Positions 12,826-21,783 are shown, counted from the stretch's first letter. The stretch is 64,000 bases of DNA from Alkalihalophilus pseudofirmus (GCF_029094545.1 NZ_CP117835.1:3142001-3206000), one strand, 5' to 3'. Notes: a model not told the origin generated them from the sequence alone. A program made the numbers and translations.

Positions 12826-12839
12826 TGTATACGCTTACA
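12826..12839 (-). promoter_or_regulatory. Candidate cre (CcpA) site upstream of ilvE
   Basis: Minus-strand TGTAAGCGTATACA matches the cre consensus TGWAANCGNTNWCA at all but one position. It is centred about 60 bases upstream of the -35 box, a place that suits activation. CcpA activation of the ilv-leu operon through an upstream cre is established in B. subtilis; here it is inference. Confidence 0.55.
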
Positions 12840-12925
12840 CTTATATCCTGCTTGCGTTACAGCTCTTTAAAATTCTTTTTATTTTTATTCATAGAATCTG
12901 TCGAAAGCGGAAAAGATATAGTTGG

Positions 12926-13339
12926 GTGATGAAGATGAAATGTAAGCAACTGTTCCGCTTGGTTTACTTATCTAAACGCTTTCCTTATATTCGATTGAGA
13001 CAAAAAAGGAAAGCCTCTTTAATTTTAGTTCAAGAAAACGAGAATAGCTGCCGGACAAAAGGGGAACGAATCCTCTATGAAAAATTAAGAGAATCTGGAT
13101 ATTATCCGACCCCGCACTATAAGATGTTTGGCAGGACGGTAAACATGGCTCTTGTTCCATTCAGGCTTGCTTTGATAGAACGTACATCAGGAGTAGATGA
13201 AAAGAAGCTTGTAAGGTCGTTCAAGAAAAAAGGCTGGAGTGTATTGTTTTACGAGGAAGACACAATGCTTTCTGACACACACAATTACTTGAGAGAAATT
13301 AGACAGCAAGCAAGACCAACAAAAAACGTCTCCGTATAA
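12926..13339 (+). CDS. Small protein with a degenerate DUF559/PD-(D/E)XK-like fold
   Basis: About 134-137 residues on the plus strand, divergent from ilvE. From residue about 43, KGERILYEKLRESGYYPTPH and later FRLALIERT...KKGWSVLFYEED follow the order of DUF559 (Vsr-like) endonuclease domains. The usual catalytic Asp position reads VNMAL, so activity is doubtful. The N-terminal 40 residues are basic. The start is GTG at 12926 or, better placed for GGGTGA, ATG at 12935. A terminator overlaps its stop. Function is unknown. Confidence 0.6.
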   Translation: MMKMKCKQLFRLVYLSKRFPYIRLRQKRKASLILVQENENSCRTKGERILYEKLRESGYYPTPHYKMFGRTVNMALVPFRLALIERTSGVDEKKLVRSFKKKGWSVLFYEEDTMLSDTHNYLREIRQQARPTKNVSV

Positions 13340-13354
13340 ATACGGAGACGTTTT
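13323..13354 (+). terminator. Terminator of the small plus-strand gene
   Basis: Perfect 14-base arms (AAAACGTCTCCGTA and its complement) around a TAAA loop that contains the stop codon of the gene, ending in TTTT. Confidence 0.85.
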
Positions 13355-13383
13355 ATCATATTTATTATTATGTATTACAGAAA

Positions 13384-13460
<77 letters not shown>

Positions 13461-13462
13461 AA

Positions 13463-13533
13463 AGCGGGTGATGAGAATCGAACTCACATCATCAGCTTGG
13501 AAGGCTGAGGTTTTACCACTAAACTACACCCGC
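13463..13533 (-). tRNA. tRNA-Gly (anticodon UCC)
   Basis: A cloverleaf on the minus strand with acceptor GCGGGTG/CACCCGC, anticodon loop CTTCCAA (TCC) and T-loop GTTCGATTC, discriminator U. No CCA is encoded, so it must be added after transcription. Only two bases separate it from the tRNA-Arg gene. Confidence 0.95.
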
Positions 13534-13580
13534 ATGTTACTCATTTAAGTCGGTCAGATCAGTTACTGACGACGCTTATA

Positions 13581-13609
13581 AATATACCTTATAAAACAGT
13601 AAGTGTCAA
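13581..13609 (-). promoter_or_regulatory. Strong sigma-A promoter of the tRNA pair
   Basis: Minus-strand TTGACA (13604-13609), a 17-base spacer and TATATT (13581-13586), about 40 bases ahead of tRNA-Gly. This is close to consensus, as expected for stable RNA. Confidence 0.8.
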
Positions 13610-13651
13610 CAAAAATCCTATACTTTTTTTGGATGAAATTTCACTTATTAA

Positions 13652-13677
13652 GAAGACGGTCAAAATAGACCGTCTTC
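13652..13677 (-). terminator. Hairpin after ysnB
   Basis: Arms GAAGACGGTC and GACCGTCTTC with a six-base loop, just downstream of ysnB. The following T run is short (TTAAT), so termination may be partial. Confidence 0.6.
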
Positions 13678-13688
13678 CCACTGCTTCT

Positions 13689-14201
13689 TCATCTCGAGTA
13701 AGTGCGGGATAGATCTGTTAACTTCTCACCGCTTACTCTTTCATAAAAGCTAACCTCTACCTCAGTATCCGTTATATGACAGATAACATATGTTTGCTCT
13801 TTAGGCTTTCGTGGCAGACGCATGCTGCCTGGATTAATGAATAGCACTCCTTGCTCCATAAAACAATCTGCTACATGGGAATGACCAAAACAAACCAAGT
13901 TTGCTCCTACTTCTTCTGCACGATAACTCAGAGGAACATACGTCATCTTCACGTTATAATGGTGACCATGAGTAACATACAGCGTTAGCGAACCATAAGT
14001 TTCTTTTATTTCTTCAGGAAAATCTGCTCCAAAATCACAGTTTCCTTTCACTGTCTTCACTCCACTAAGCTCTTTGGAATCAACCTGTAATTCAGAATCC
14101 CCGCAATGAATGAGCTCATCAACTTCATGCTTATGGCGGTCGACCACTTGAACAACCTCATCTGCCCACCCGTGGCTATCACTCATAATTAACAGCTTCA
14201 A
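13689..14201 (-). CDS. ysnB: YfcE/MJ0936-type metallophosphoesterase YsnB
   Basis: A calcineurin-like phosphodiesterase of about 170 residues. Metal ligands are visible in order: MSDSHG, HCGDSE, KGNCDF, THGHHYN, FGHSHVA and INPGS. The physiological substrate of YsnB is not settled. I place the start at TTG 14201 because GGGAGGAG stands eight bases upstream and the product then matches the family length; an open frame further upstream overlaps rdgB and is unlikely to be used. It ends the rph-rdgB-ysnB set. Confidence 0.88.
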   Translation of the reverse strand: MKLLIMSDSHGWADEVVQVVDRHKHEVDELIHCGDSELQVDSKELSGVKTVKGNCDFGADFPEEIKETYGSLTLYVTHGHHYNVKMTYVPLSYRAEEVGANLVCFGHSHVADCFMEQGVLFINPGSMRLPRKPKEQTYVICHITDTEVEVSFYERVSGEKLTDLSRTYSR

Positions 14202-14232
14202 ACGATCTCCTCCCTTGATTGCCATTTTTTCT

Positions 14233-14820
14233 TTATTTCCATTGCTCCATAAGCTTCTCAAGTGCTTTGGCTCGATGGCTGATCTGATTTTTTTCCTGCG
14301 CTGAAAGTTGAGCCATCGTTTTATCAAATCCAGGCAAGAACATAATAGGGTCATAGCCAAATCCGTTTGCTCCTGCTGGTTCTAGTGCAATGATTCCTTC
14401 ACAAGTTCCCTCTACAACATAAGTCGGCTCTCCTGGAGAGGCTACGGCTATCGTACAAACAAATCGTGCCGTTCGATCTTCGCTTGGGATGTCCTTCATT
14501 TCATTCAACACTTTTTCGTTGTTTGCCTTATCACTCTTTTCCTCACCGGCATATCTCGCAGAATAAACACCCGGACGTCCATCTAAGGCGTCAATCACTA
14601 AGCCAGAATCATCTGCAATTACTTTTTGGTTCAAAGCTTTTGCAAGTGTCTCTGCCTTTATAGCCGCATTCTCTGCAAACGTTTTCCCTGTTTCTTCAAT
14701 GTCAGGTATTTCATCATACTCAAGGAGAGATGTAACCTGATAGCCATCATGGGCAAACATTTGCTCAAACTCTCTTACTTTTCCTTTGTTTTTAGTCGCA
14801 ATTATGATTTGATTTTTCAT
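14233..14820 (-). CDS. rdgB: dITP/XTP pyrophosphatase (Ham1/RdgB family)
   Basis: Removes non-canonical purine triphosphates such as dITP and XTP. It has 195 residues, with the N-terminal ATKNKGKVREFEQMF, the catalytic ADDSGLVIDALDGRPGVYSARY near residue 68 and FGYDPIMFLPGF...QISHRAKAL near the C-terminus. It starts three bases after the rph stop and corresponds to B. subtilis ysnA. Confidence 0.95.
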   Translation of the reverse strand: MKNQIIIATKNKGKVREFEQMFAHDGYQVTSLLEYDEIPDIEETGKTFAENAAIKAETLAKALNQKVIADDSGLVIDALDGRPGVYSARYAGEEKSDKANNEKVLNEMKDIPSEDRTARFVCTIAVASPGEPTYVVEGTCEGIIALEPAGANGFGYDPIMFLPGFDKTMAQLSAQEKNQISHRAKALEKLMEQWK

Positions 14821-14823
14821 TAA

Positions 14824-15579
14824 TTATTCATCCTTTTTATATGTATCAATCTTCTCTGAAATCTCACCTAATGCAGCTTTTTGATGGGAGATTAACTCGT
14901 CAATTCCATGTTCAGCTAAGTCAAGCAGTTGATTCAGCTGCTCCCTTGAGAACGTAGCTTCCTCACCCGTACCTTGAAGCTCAACAAATTGATGAGCGCC
15001 AGTCATGATGACGTTCATATCTACTTCTGCAGCAGCATCTTCTACATAGCATAGATCAAGCACCTCTCCATGAGTCGGCTCCACTCCGACTGAAACAGCT
15101 GCTAAATAGTCTTTAATTGGCCAGCTTTTGATCAGACCTCGCTCGACTGCTTTGTTAACAGCAATTGATAATGCGACAAAAGCTCCTGTAATTGAAGCGG
15201 TTCTCGTTCCACCATCTGCTTGAATAACGTCACAGTCAATCCAAATCGTTCTCTCACCGAGCTGGTCTAAGTCTAAAATGGTTCTTAGCGAACGACCAAT
15301 TAAACGCTGGATTTCCATCGTTCTTCCCGTCACTTTCCCTTTTGATGATTCTCGTATTGTACGTTGTTCTGTCGCGCGCGGAAGCATAGAATATTCTGCT
15401 GTAATCCAACCTTTGCCCTGTCCTCTCATAAAAGGGGGGACTCTCTCTTCTATACTTGCCGTACAAATCACTTTTGTATCACCCATCGAGATAAGTACTG
15501 ATCCCTCTGGATGTTTTAAATAGTCCGTATCCAACTGGACTGCTCTAAGTTCATTTACTTGTCTTCCATCTGATCTCAT
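14824..15579 (-). CDS. rph: Ribonuclease PH
   Basis: Phosphorolytic 3'-to-5' exoribonuclease that trims tRNA 3' ends, about 251 residues. The PH-fold core shows [19 protein letters not shown] near residue 70 and the signature [20 protein letters not shown] near 110. ATG at 15579 ([12 protein letters not shown]) is chosen because GAGGAGG lies nine bases upstream. First gene of the rph-rdgB-ysnB unit. Confidence 0.95.
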   Translation of the reverse strand: MRSDGRQVNELRAVQLDTDYLKHPEGSVLISMGDTKVICTASIEERVPPFMRGQGKGWITAEYSMLPRATEQRTIRESSKGKVTGRTMEIQRLIGRSLRTILDLDQLGERTIWIDCDVIQADGGTRTASITGAFVALSIAVNKAVERGLIKSWPIKDYLAAVSVGVEPTHGEVLDLCYVEDAAAEVDMNVIMTGAHQFVELQGTGEEATFSREQLNQLLDLAEHGIDELISHQKAALGEISEKIDTYKKDE

Positions 15580-15693
15580 ATTGCATTCCTCCTCTACCAT
15601 ATCATAACATCTATCCCTTTGTAGAATCACACAATATCCTATCTCCTATCCATGGAAATCAACGAAATCAGATGATTATCTAAAACCATACTT

Positions 15694-15720
15694 AAAAAAG
15701 AGACAGCATTTTGCTGTCTC
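15694..15720 (-). terminator. Terminator after gerM
   Basis: Arms GAGACAGCA and TGCTGTCTC with a three-base loop, followed on the minus strand by TTTTTT. It separates gerM from rph. Confidence 0.85.
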
Positions 15721-15726
15721 ACTCAA

Positions 15727-16848
15727 TTAGAAACTCCCTGTATTCACTTTTTCCGGTCTAGATACAGGCTGCGTCATCTGACCGGATTCATGTAATATAT
15801 TCGTTTCCCCATTTACTTGTACTGCGACCTGCTCGACTCCTTCTTGCTCTGTCAGGGTAAGCGCGAGCATATTCAAAGCTGCATCAGATACTGCTTTGGC
15901 ATCCAGCTGGCTTAACAATGATTCATTAAAGTTTAATGTCACGACCCCATTTTCATATAAAGGGTCGGATAACAGCTCAACGCCGTTCCTAAAATCCGTT
16001 AATAGATTAGACTTATAAGAAGGCCCCTGCAAGAGTTCATTGACTGCTGCTTTCAATGAGTCTTCACCAAGTCCTACCCTTCTTGTGACAGGAACATAAT
16101 ACGTGTTTTCACCTTTTTGATCTAGAAAATAGAGCGTAACGCTTTTACTGTTGACCATATCTGCTACACCATTTGATTCAATATTAATCCCATTGGCTCG
16201 GCTTACCCCCTCACCAATCGGAGTGCCATTTTGCGGCATCATCTCTTGATCATAGCCATTAATTCTAATTTTCACTTTTTCAACTGTATCAAACTGCGTT
16301 AATGTCCACGTGATTGCTTGTAGAATCTGCTGTTCTTGTTCAGGATCATACTCTTTAAATTCATTCGAGAAATCAGCAATAGCGACTCCATCATCATCTA
16401 AATGTACATCGACTTCTGTCCCAGCAGGTATAACCGCTTTAAATCCATTTGGCAATAACTCAGTCACAGGTCCACCGTCAACTAAATATTGAAGAGATTG
16501 ACGCAGGACACTTTCCGTTTTAGGCAATGTTAACGTTTGAGGGACGACTAAGCCATTTTCATCGATTAGATATAATTCTCGCTGCACATCTTCTACAACT
16601 GCATCTGCCTCAGCTTCACCCTCATCACCATCTTCGCCTTCTTCACCTTTACTAGGAGCTTCGGCATCCCCTTCCCCGTCTACCCCTTCTTCACTCTCTT
16701 CTAATTCAAGCGAATCTCCTTCATCAATATAACTAACTGGCGGCGCATCCATTTCATTTGCTGCTTCATTTGCTCCAAACGAACACCCTGTAGCTACAAG
16801 GGTTGAAATGACTAATACTGGAACACCTTTACGAAAGAACTTACGCAT
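15727..16848 (-). CDS. gerM: Germination/sporulation lipoprotein GerM
   Basis: A sporulation protein of about 373 residues. The ATG at 16848 follows TTAGGAGGGG. A lipoprotein signal peptide ends in VATGC near residue 23. A long, very acidic linker (Glu, Asp and Gly rich, about residues 40-85) precedes two GerMN domains (about 100-225 and 240-360). In B. subtilis GerM acts with SpoIIQ at the forespore-mother-cell junction and is also needed for germination. The acidic linker may reflect a high-salt or alkaline habitat. Confidence 0.9.
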   Translation of the reverse strand: MRKFFRKGVPVLVISTLVATGCSFGANEAANEMDAPPVSYIDEGDSLELEESEEGVDGEGDAEAPSKGEEGEDGDEGEAEADAVVEDVQRELYLIDENGLVVPQTLTLPKTESVLRQSLQYLVDGGPVTELLPNGFKAVIPAGTEVDVHLDDDGVAIADFSNEFKEYDPEQEQQILQAITWTLTQFDTVEKVKIRINGYDQEMMPQNGTPIGEGVSRANGINIESNGVADMVNSKSVTLYFLDQKGENTYYVPVTRRVGLGEDSLKAAVNELLQGPSYKSNLLTDFRNGVELLSDPLYENGVVTLNFNESLLSQLDAKAVSDAALNMLALTLTEQEGVEQVAVQVNGETNILHESGQMTQPVSRPEKVNTGSF

Positions 16849-16940
16849 TGTTTCCCCTCCTAAAAAAAGATGGTTTGTACTACATGTATACGAGCACTTT
16901 TGAACTTTAGACCACTTGTCTACAAAAAATAACAAGCACA

Positions 16941-16972
16941 AAAAAACCACCTAACGTAATGTTAGACGGTTT
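16941..16972 (-). terminator. Terminator overlapping the racE stop
   Basis: Arms AAACCGTCTAAC and GTTAGGTGGTTT (minus strand, one G-U pair), followed by a T run. The stop codon of the glutamate racemase gene is inside the stem. Confidence 0.8.
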
Positions 16973-17771
16973 CTTGTCTGCCTAGATGAATCGACTCGAC
17001 TTCAATATCGATTTCAAGCCATTTATCAGCAAGTGTTTTAAATTGGTCTTTATCTCCTGTAGTAAAGAAGCGGTGGGTTGGTTTTCGTTGGTCTGTAAAC
17101 AGTAAATTATTATGATAGAGGAGCCCGCTCACTTCTCTGGCGGTTTCATCACCAGATGAGATCAATTGCACATCCGGCCCCATCTGCTTTTGAATAGTGT
17201 CTTTTAACAGCGGGTAATGAGTACAGCCTAAAATCATCGTATCAAAACCTCTATTTTGTAATGGCTCTAATACTTCTTTTACAATCAGATCAGCTTCTGC
17301 TCCCTCAAATACTCCACGTTCTACTAACGGAACAAATGGAGGACAAGCTAGACTTTCCACTTTCACTTCATGATTAATTGACTTTAAGGCTTTTTCATAC
17401 GCACCGCTCTCAATCGTCCCAACCGTCCCAATCACAGCCACATGATCCTTTTTTGTCACTTTGAGTGCACTTGTTGCACCAGGATGTACAACCCCAACTA
17501 CAGGAATGGAAAGTTCCTTTTTCACTTCTTCTAAAACGACCGCTGTCGCTGTGTTGCATGCGATGACTAACATTTTCATGTTTTCTTCAAGCAGCCGGTT
17601 AATCATCTCCCAAGTGTACGTGCGAACTTCTTCGCTCGTTCTCGGACCATACGGACATCTAGCTGAATCGCCCAGATAAACAATCTCCTCTTTAGGAAGC
17701 TGCCTCATCAGCTCTTTAGCTACTGTTAATCCCCCTAGGCCCGAATCAATCACTCCTATCGGTCTATCCAC
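16962..17771 (-). CDS. racE: Glutamate racemase
   Basis: Makes D-glutamate for peptidoglycan. It has 269 residues, with the two catalytic cysteines in [10 protein letters not shown] near residue 73 and [10 protein letters not shown] near 185, plus the N-terminal [16 protein letters not shown]. It lies between the marR-type gene and gerM, the same order as in B. subtilis. Confidence 0.95.
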   Translation of the reverse strand: MDRPIGVIDSGLGGLTVAKELMRQLPKEEIVYLGDSARCPYGPRTSEEVRTYTWEMINRLLEENMKMLVIACNTATAVVLEEVKKELSIPVVGVVHPGATSALKVTKKDHVAVIGTVGTIESGAYEKALKSINHEVKVESLACPPFVPLVERGVFEGAEADLIVKEVLEPLQNRGFDTMILGCTHYPLLKDTIQKQMGPDVQLISSGDETAREVSGLLYHNNLLFTDQRKPTHRFFTTGDKDQFKTLADKWLEIDIEVESIHLGRQETV

Positions 17772-17806
17772 TATGTTTCCCTCAATTTCTATGCAACCTT
17801 GACGTT

Positions 17807-18241
17807 CTACACTTTAGCCTTCATTTCTTCATGTAGTACATGCAAGCTCTTCTCGAGAAAGTTTACTTCTTCTTGAGAAAAATTCTGCAAAATATTTTCT
17901 AAATACTCTTGTCTTTTATTGATCACTTCATTAATAATTGTCGTTCCTTTATCTAACAAGTGAATCCTTACCACACGACGATCATTTTTATCTTTCACAC
18001 GTTCTACCAGCTCGTTTTTCTCCATCCGGTCAACGAGATCAGTCGTAGTACTGCACGCTAAATACATCTTGTTCGATAGCTCTCCTATTGTCATATCACC
18101 ATATTCGTTCAACCATTGTAATGCGACAAACTGAGGAGGGGTAATAGGAAACTGCGTTAAAATTTCTCTTCCTTTTTGCTTAACCATTTCCGAAACTCTT
18201 CTTAAAGATCGTTCAATTTGTTCAATTTGTTGCTGGTCCAT
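17807..18241 (-). CDS. MarR-family transcriptional regulator (YsmB-like)
   Basis: A 144-residue winged-helix regulator. The recognition part is [27 protein letters not shown] (about residues 48-75) and the wing is [14 protein letters not shown] near 85. No known ligand signature is seen. It occupies the place of ysmB in B. subtilis, just before racE. A perfect inverted repeat 30-52 bases upstream of the start is a likely self-operator. Confidence 0.88.
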   Translation of the reverse strand: MDQQQIEQIERSLRRVSEMVKQKGREILTQFPITPPQFVALQWLNEYGDMTIGELSNKMYLACSTTTDLVDRMEKNELVERVKDKNDRRVVRIHLLDKGTTIINEVINKRQEYLENILQNFSQEEVNFLEKSLHVLHEEMKAKV

Positions 18242-18270
18242 CTAATGTACCTCCGTCTATTAAACGTGAT

Positions 18271-18293
18271 TTCGTCTATAACGTCTAGACGAA
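18271..18293. promoter_or_regulatory. Candidate MarR operator upstream of the ysmB-like gene
   Basis: TTCGTCTA, a seven-base gap and TAGACGAA form a perfect inverted repeat, and the 3' flank extends the match (AAATC against GAT). Further CGTCTAT copies lie alongside at 18254. It falls inside the untranslated leader of the regulator. The rest of the 18242-18541 gap holds only the ptsI terminator and no gene. Confidence 0.55.
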
Positions 18294-18501
18294 AATCGTC
18301 CTAATTTATTTTATATACTATACGTTTTCTGAAACCTGCAGCCGGTAGGCTCTAAGATTTAGTTCACAAGCTCATATCATTCTAAAAACACTTAATTTGT
18401 CCCTTAAAATATGTACCTTATTCCCTCATTGTCTCTGTTTTCAGCATGAATTGCAAGCTTTGATCTAACTGTTACGAGAAATGTCAAATGATTTACCTCA
18501 T

Positions 18502-18534
18502 AAAAAAAAGAGCAACCGCCAAGACGGTTACTCT
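18502..18534 (-). terminator. Terminator after ptsI
   Basis: Arms AGAGTAACCGTC and GGCGGTTGCTCT (minus strand) with a short loop and a run of eight T. Confidence 0.85.
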
Positions 18535-18541
18535 AAGTAAA

Positions 18542-20263
18542 TTATGCTTTCACAAATGCTTCACGGACACGAGCTTCTACTTCATCTGCTGTATCTAAGT
18601 TAAGCATTTCTTGCGCAAACGTTGCTAATTCTTCTTTTGACAGGTCAAGTAATTGACTTCTAGCAGGTAAGATAGATGTTGCACTCATGCTGAACTCATC
18701 AAGACCAAGACCTAATAATAATGGAATAGCAATCTCGTCTCCTGCCATTTCACCGCACATTCCAGCCCATTTTCCTTCTTTATGAGCTGCTTTAATGACC
18801 ATATCTACTAATCGTAAAATGGAAGGGTGATACGGCTGGTACAAGTAGGAAACTCGCTCATTCATACGATCTGCTGCCATTGTATATTGAATCAGATCAT
18901 TTGTACCAATACTGAAGAAATCAACCTCTTTGGCAAAACGATCTGCAGCTACTGCTGTCGAAGGAATTTCAACCATGATTCCAACTTCGATCTCATCTGA
19001 TACTTCTACACCTTCAGCAGTAAGCTTGTCCTTTTCTTCAGCAAGTAAAGCTTTTGCTTCGCGAAGTTCTTCAAGAGTAGCAATCATTGGGAACATAATT
19101 TTCAATTGACCATACGAGCTTGCACGCAAGAGAGCACGCAGCTGAGTACGGAACATATCGACTTTTTCTAGACAAAGTCGAACGGCACGGTATCCTAAGA
19201 AAGGATTCAGCTCTTTAGGAAGATCTAAATAAGGAAGTTCTTTATCTCCACCGATATCAAGAGTACGAATAACGACTGGTTTTCCGTCCATGCGCTCAAC
19301 TACTTCTTTATAAGCTTCGAACTGCTCATCCTCAGTCGGAAGTGCGTCACGTCCCATATAAAGAAATTCGGTACGGTATAAGCCAATACCCTCTGCACCA
19401 TTATTAATTACACCTTCAAGATCTTTTGGTGTACCAATATTTGCAGCAAGCTCTACATGCTGACCATCCTTTGTAACAGATGCTTCATTTACAAGCTTAG
19501 CCCATTCTTCCTTCTGCTTTTGGTAATCAGCTTTTTTCTTTTCGTATGTAGCTAATTCATCAGAAGATGGGTTAATAATGACATCACCATCGATACCATC
19601 TACAATAATTGTCATTCCATTCTCAATTTTTGCCGTTACTTCTTTAGCCCCTACGACCGCAGGGATTTCAAGTGAACGAGACATAATAGCCGAATGAGAT
19701 GTTCTTCCGCCGATATCTGTAGCAAATCCTTTAATGAATACAGGGTTTAACTGTGCTGTATCTGATGGCGTTAAATCTTCTGCAATAACGATCGTTTCCT
19801 CAGCAATCGTTGCTAATGATTGAGCTTCAACTCCTAGAAGATGTCCAAGCACACGCTTTGATACATCACGAATATCAGACGCACGTTCTTTCATATATTC
19901 ATTATCCATGTTCTCAAACATATCGATGAACATATTAGCGATTTCATTTAATGCGTATTCGGCATTTTGACTTTCATCGTTAATTTTCCCTTTTACTGCA
20001 TCAACAAGCTCAGGATCACTTAAAACAAGCAAGTGAGCCGCGAAGATCTCGGCTTTATCAGCACCCATTTCAGCTTCAGTCTTGTCTTTAATGACAGTCA
20101 GCTCATCTTTAGCTGTTTTAAGGGCTGCATCAAAACGCTCAATCTCAGCATCACGATCAGTCACTTTTTTTAATTCAATATTCAGGTCAGGTTCAACGTG
20201 GACAAAAGCTTTGGCGATTGCTACTCCGCTAGAAGCAGCAATCCCAGTTAATTTTAATGACAT
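18542..20263 (-). CDS. ptsI: PTS enzyme I (PEP-protein phosphotransferase)
   Basis: First phosphoryl carrier of the sugar phosphotransferase system: takes phosphate from PEP and passes it to HPr. It has 573 residues. The active His is in [13 protein letters not shown] near residue 190, PEP-binding residues in [16 protein letters not shown] near 290, and the C-terminal GMCGEMAGD near 500. It overlaps the ptsH stop by one base, so the two are translationally coupled. Confidence 0.97.
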   Translation of the reverse strand: MSLKLTGIAASSGVAIAKAFVHVEPDLNIELKKVTDRDAEIERFDAALKTAKDELTVIKDKTEAEMGADKAEIFAAHLLVLSDPELVDAVKGKINDESQNAEYALNEIANMFIDMFENMDNEYMKERASDIRDVSKRVLGHLLGVEAQSLATIAEETIVIAEDLTPSDTAQLNPVFIKGFATDIGGRTSHSAIMSRSLEIPAVVGAKEVTAKIENGMTIIVDGIDGDVIINPSSDELATYEKKKADYQKQKEEWAKLVNEASVTKDGQHVELAANIGTPKDLEGVINNGAEGIGLYRTEFLYMGRDALPTEDEQFEAYKEVVERMDGKPVVIRTLDIGGDKELPYLDLPKELNPFLGYRAVRLCLEKVDMFRTQLRALLRASSYGQLKIMFPMIATLEELREAKALLAEEKDKLTAEGVEVSDEIEVGIMVEIPSTAVAADRFAKEVDFFSIGTNDLIQYTMAADRMNERVSYLYQPYHPSILRLVDMVIKAAHKEGKWAGMCGEMAGDEIAIPLLLGLGLDEFSMSATSILPARSQLLDLSKEELATFAQEMLNLDTADEVEARVREAFVKA

Positions 20264-20526
20264 TATTCGCCTAACCCTTCTTTAATAACATCCTCAATTG
20301 CTTGTAATGCTTCATCTGCATCAGAACCTTCTGCCTTAATTGTTACTTCAGCCCCTTGACCTACCCCTAGTGACATAACACCCATGATTGATTTTAAGTT
20401 AACAGACTTACCTTTGTACTCAAGAGTTACATCTGATGAGAATTGTCCTGCTTTGTTTACTAATTGTGTTGCAGGACGAGCGTGAATTCCTGTTTCTGCT
20501 GTAATTTTAAATGTTTTTTCTGCCAT
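20263..20526 (-). CDS. ptsH: HPr phosphocarrier protein
   Basis: An 87-residue HPr. His15 is in [12 protein letters not shown] and the regulatory Ser46 in [16 protein letters not shown]-His-HPr feeds sugar permeases, and P-Ser-HPr (made by HPr kinase) is the CcpA corepressor in Bacillales. It is the first gene of ptsHI and directly follows a GlcT-type antitermination leader. Confidence 0.97.
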   Translation of the reverse strand: MAEKTFKITAETGIHARPATQLVNKAGQFSSDVTLEYKGKSVNLKSIMGVMSLGVGQGAEVTIKAEGSDADEALQAIEDVIKEGLGE

Positions 20527-20554
20527 TGTTCATCAACCTCTTTCATTTATTTTA

Positions 20555-20582
20555 GAATGGGGTTGGTTTGATGCACCCATTC
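20555..20582 (-). other. Small hairpin next to the ptsH ribosome site
   Basis: Seven-base arms GAATGGG and CCCATTC around a 14-base loop, ending about 25 bases before the ptsH start codon. No T run follows. It could affect mRNA stability or translation of ptsH. Confidence 0.4.
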
Positions 20583-20646
20583 TGTTTCATAATTTTGTTG
20601 CTGCTCTTTGCATCCTCCTAACGTTAACTATGCAATTTACATCTGC

Positions 20647-20662
20647 ATGAAAACGTTTTAAA
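20647..20662 (+). promoter_or_regulatory. Candidate cre (CcpA) site in the ptsH leader
   Basis: ATGAAAACGTTTTAAA matches the 16-base cre consensus WTGNAARCGNWWWNCA at 15 positions. It lies between the attenuator hairpin and ptsH, so it could mark an internal promoter or act as a roadblock. Not tested against background. Confidence 0.4.
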
Positions 20663-20673
20663 GGGAATCCTAC

Positions 20674-20792
20674 AAAAAACAGGCATCAGTAAAGAAACGC
20701 ACATGATGATAACATGGACTACACTTGTATCGTACCCCATTTAAACCTCATATACACTTCCATACTCATGCCTGATCTTGTCAGTAACACGT
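20674..20792 (-). ncRNA. GlcT-type antiterminator (RAT) and terminator in front of ptsH
   Basis: In the minus-strand RNA the segment at 20764-20792 begins ACGTGTTACTGACAAGATCA and ends GGCATGAGT. This closely resembles, from memory, the ptsG RAT bound by GlcT. Its 3' part AAGATCAGGCATGAGTA can instead pair with TACTGATGCCTGTTTTTT (20674-20691), giving a long imperfect stem ending in a T run, that is, a terminator. Mutually exclusive RAT and terminator folds are the known GlcT mechanism. No ptsG intervenes, so ptsHI itself appears to be the controlled unit. Confidence 0.75.
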
Positions 20793-20836
20793 AACTAAGT
20801 GCAACATATAATTTATTTAATAAGACAACTTATTAT

Positions 20837-21673
20837 TTATTTAATAAATCGTTGTAAGTAAAACACAACTTCCGGCAGCTGTTCTGCCTTGTAATGTGTG
20901 TTAAAACGTTGATTTAAAACGTTAATTAACTCACTAGAGACAGTATAGCACAACTCAAATTCTTCTTTCAACACATCTGATAGCTTGGGAGAATAGTTGA
21001 CTATGTCAGTTGATTGAAAACGATCAATCAGTTCGCACAAAAAACTAACTAAACGCATATACTCAACTGAGCGCCTATTCAAACTGACATTGCCTTTTTC
21101 CATAATAATTTCTACAAGCTCTGAAACGAGCTGAGGATGTTCATTCATCTCAGATAACGGCTGATTAGATGAGGCACTATAAATATGCAACGCGACAAAT
21201 CCAATTTCAGCTTCTGGCAGTTCGACAGTCAAGTGAGCGTTTAAGTAATCTACCGCTTTTCTAGCAAGGTGAAACTCGTTTGGAAACATCATTTCTGTTT
21301 CAGTTAAAAATGGATTAGAAATTTCGATCCCCTGCTCCAGCCTTCTTATTGCAAAATGAATATGATCCGTTAAAGCAAGATGAATCCGTTCATAAAGAGG
21401 CTTAGGCAGCTCTCTTTGAATCATGCGGATAATCTCATTGATATGAATGATTAATGCTTCATCTAGATCACTTAGGAGCTCCCTGTATTGCTTTTGTTCT
21501 TCTTTGTCTTTTAACACAAATAATTTATCAATTGCATCGGCTTGTATGTGCTGTCCTTTTTTTCGGCCAAAGCCAATCCCTTTGCCAATAAGAATCACTT
21601 CATTAAGCTCAGGACTTTGTGCGATTACCACATTATTATTAACTACTTTCTCGATTCGATAAGTTCCATTCAT
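20837..21673 (-). CDS. glcT: BglG-family transcriptional antiterminator GlcT
   Basis: A 278-residue RNA-binding antiterminator. Residues 1-55 are the co-antiterminator domain (NGTYRIEKVVNNNVVIA...GKGIGFGRKKGQ). Two PTS regulation domains follow: about 65-170 with ALTDHIHFAIRRLEQG, and 175-278 with GFVALHIYSASS. GlcT is inactivated when phosphorylated by the glucose permease and frees ptsG transcription when glucose is present. Here the next genes are ptsH and ptsI with a RAT-like leader between; the glucose permease gene is not in the window. Confidence 0.88.
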   Translation of the reverse strand: MNGTYRIEKVVNNNVVIAQSPELNEVILIGKGIGFGRKKGQHIQADAIDKLFVLKDKEEQKQYRELLSDLDEALIIHINEIIRMIQRELPKPLYERIHLALTDHIHFAIRRLEQGIEISNPFLTETEMMFPNEFHLARKAVDYLNAHLTVELPEAEIGFVALHIYSASSNQPLSEMNEHPQLVSELVEIIMEKGNVSLNRRSVEYMRLVSFLCELIDRFQSTDIVNYSPKLSDVLKEEFELCYTVSSELINVLNQRFNTHYKAEQLPEVVFYLQRFIK

Positions 21674-21783
21674 GAACTGCCCTCTTTTGCATACATTCTA
21701 TATACCATCTTATCTAAGGAGTAAATCACCGTCAATAAATATAGTCATTCGTATAATGCTTTATTTATTTAGAGATTATGCTC

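Noticed and set aside
20820-20860. ATTTATTTAATAA repeats at the end of glcT as an attachment site
   Set aside because: They are short AT-rich repeats with no integrase nearby and probably reflect base composition.
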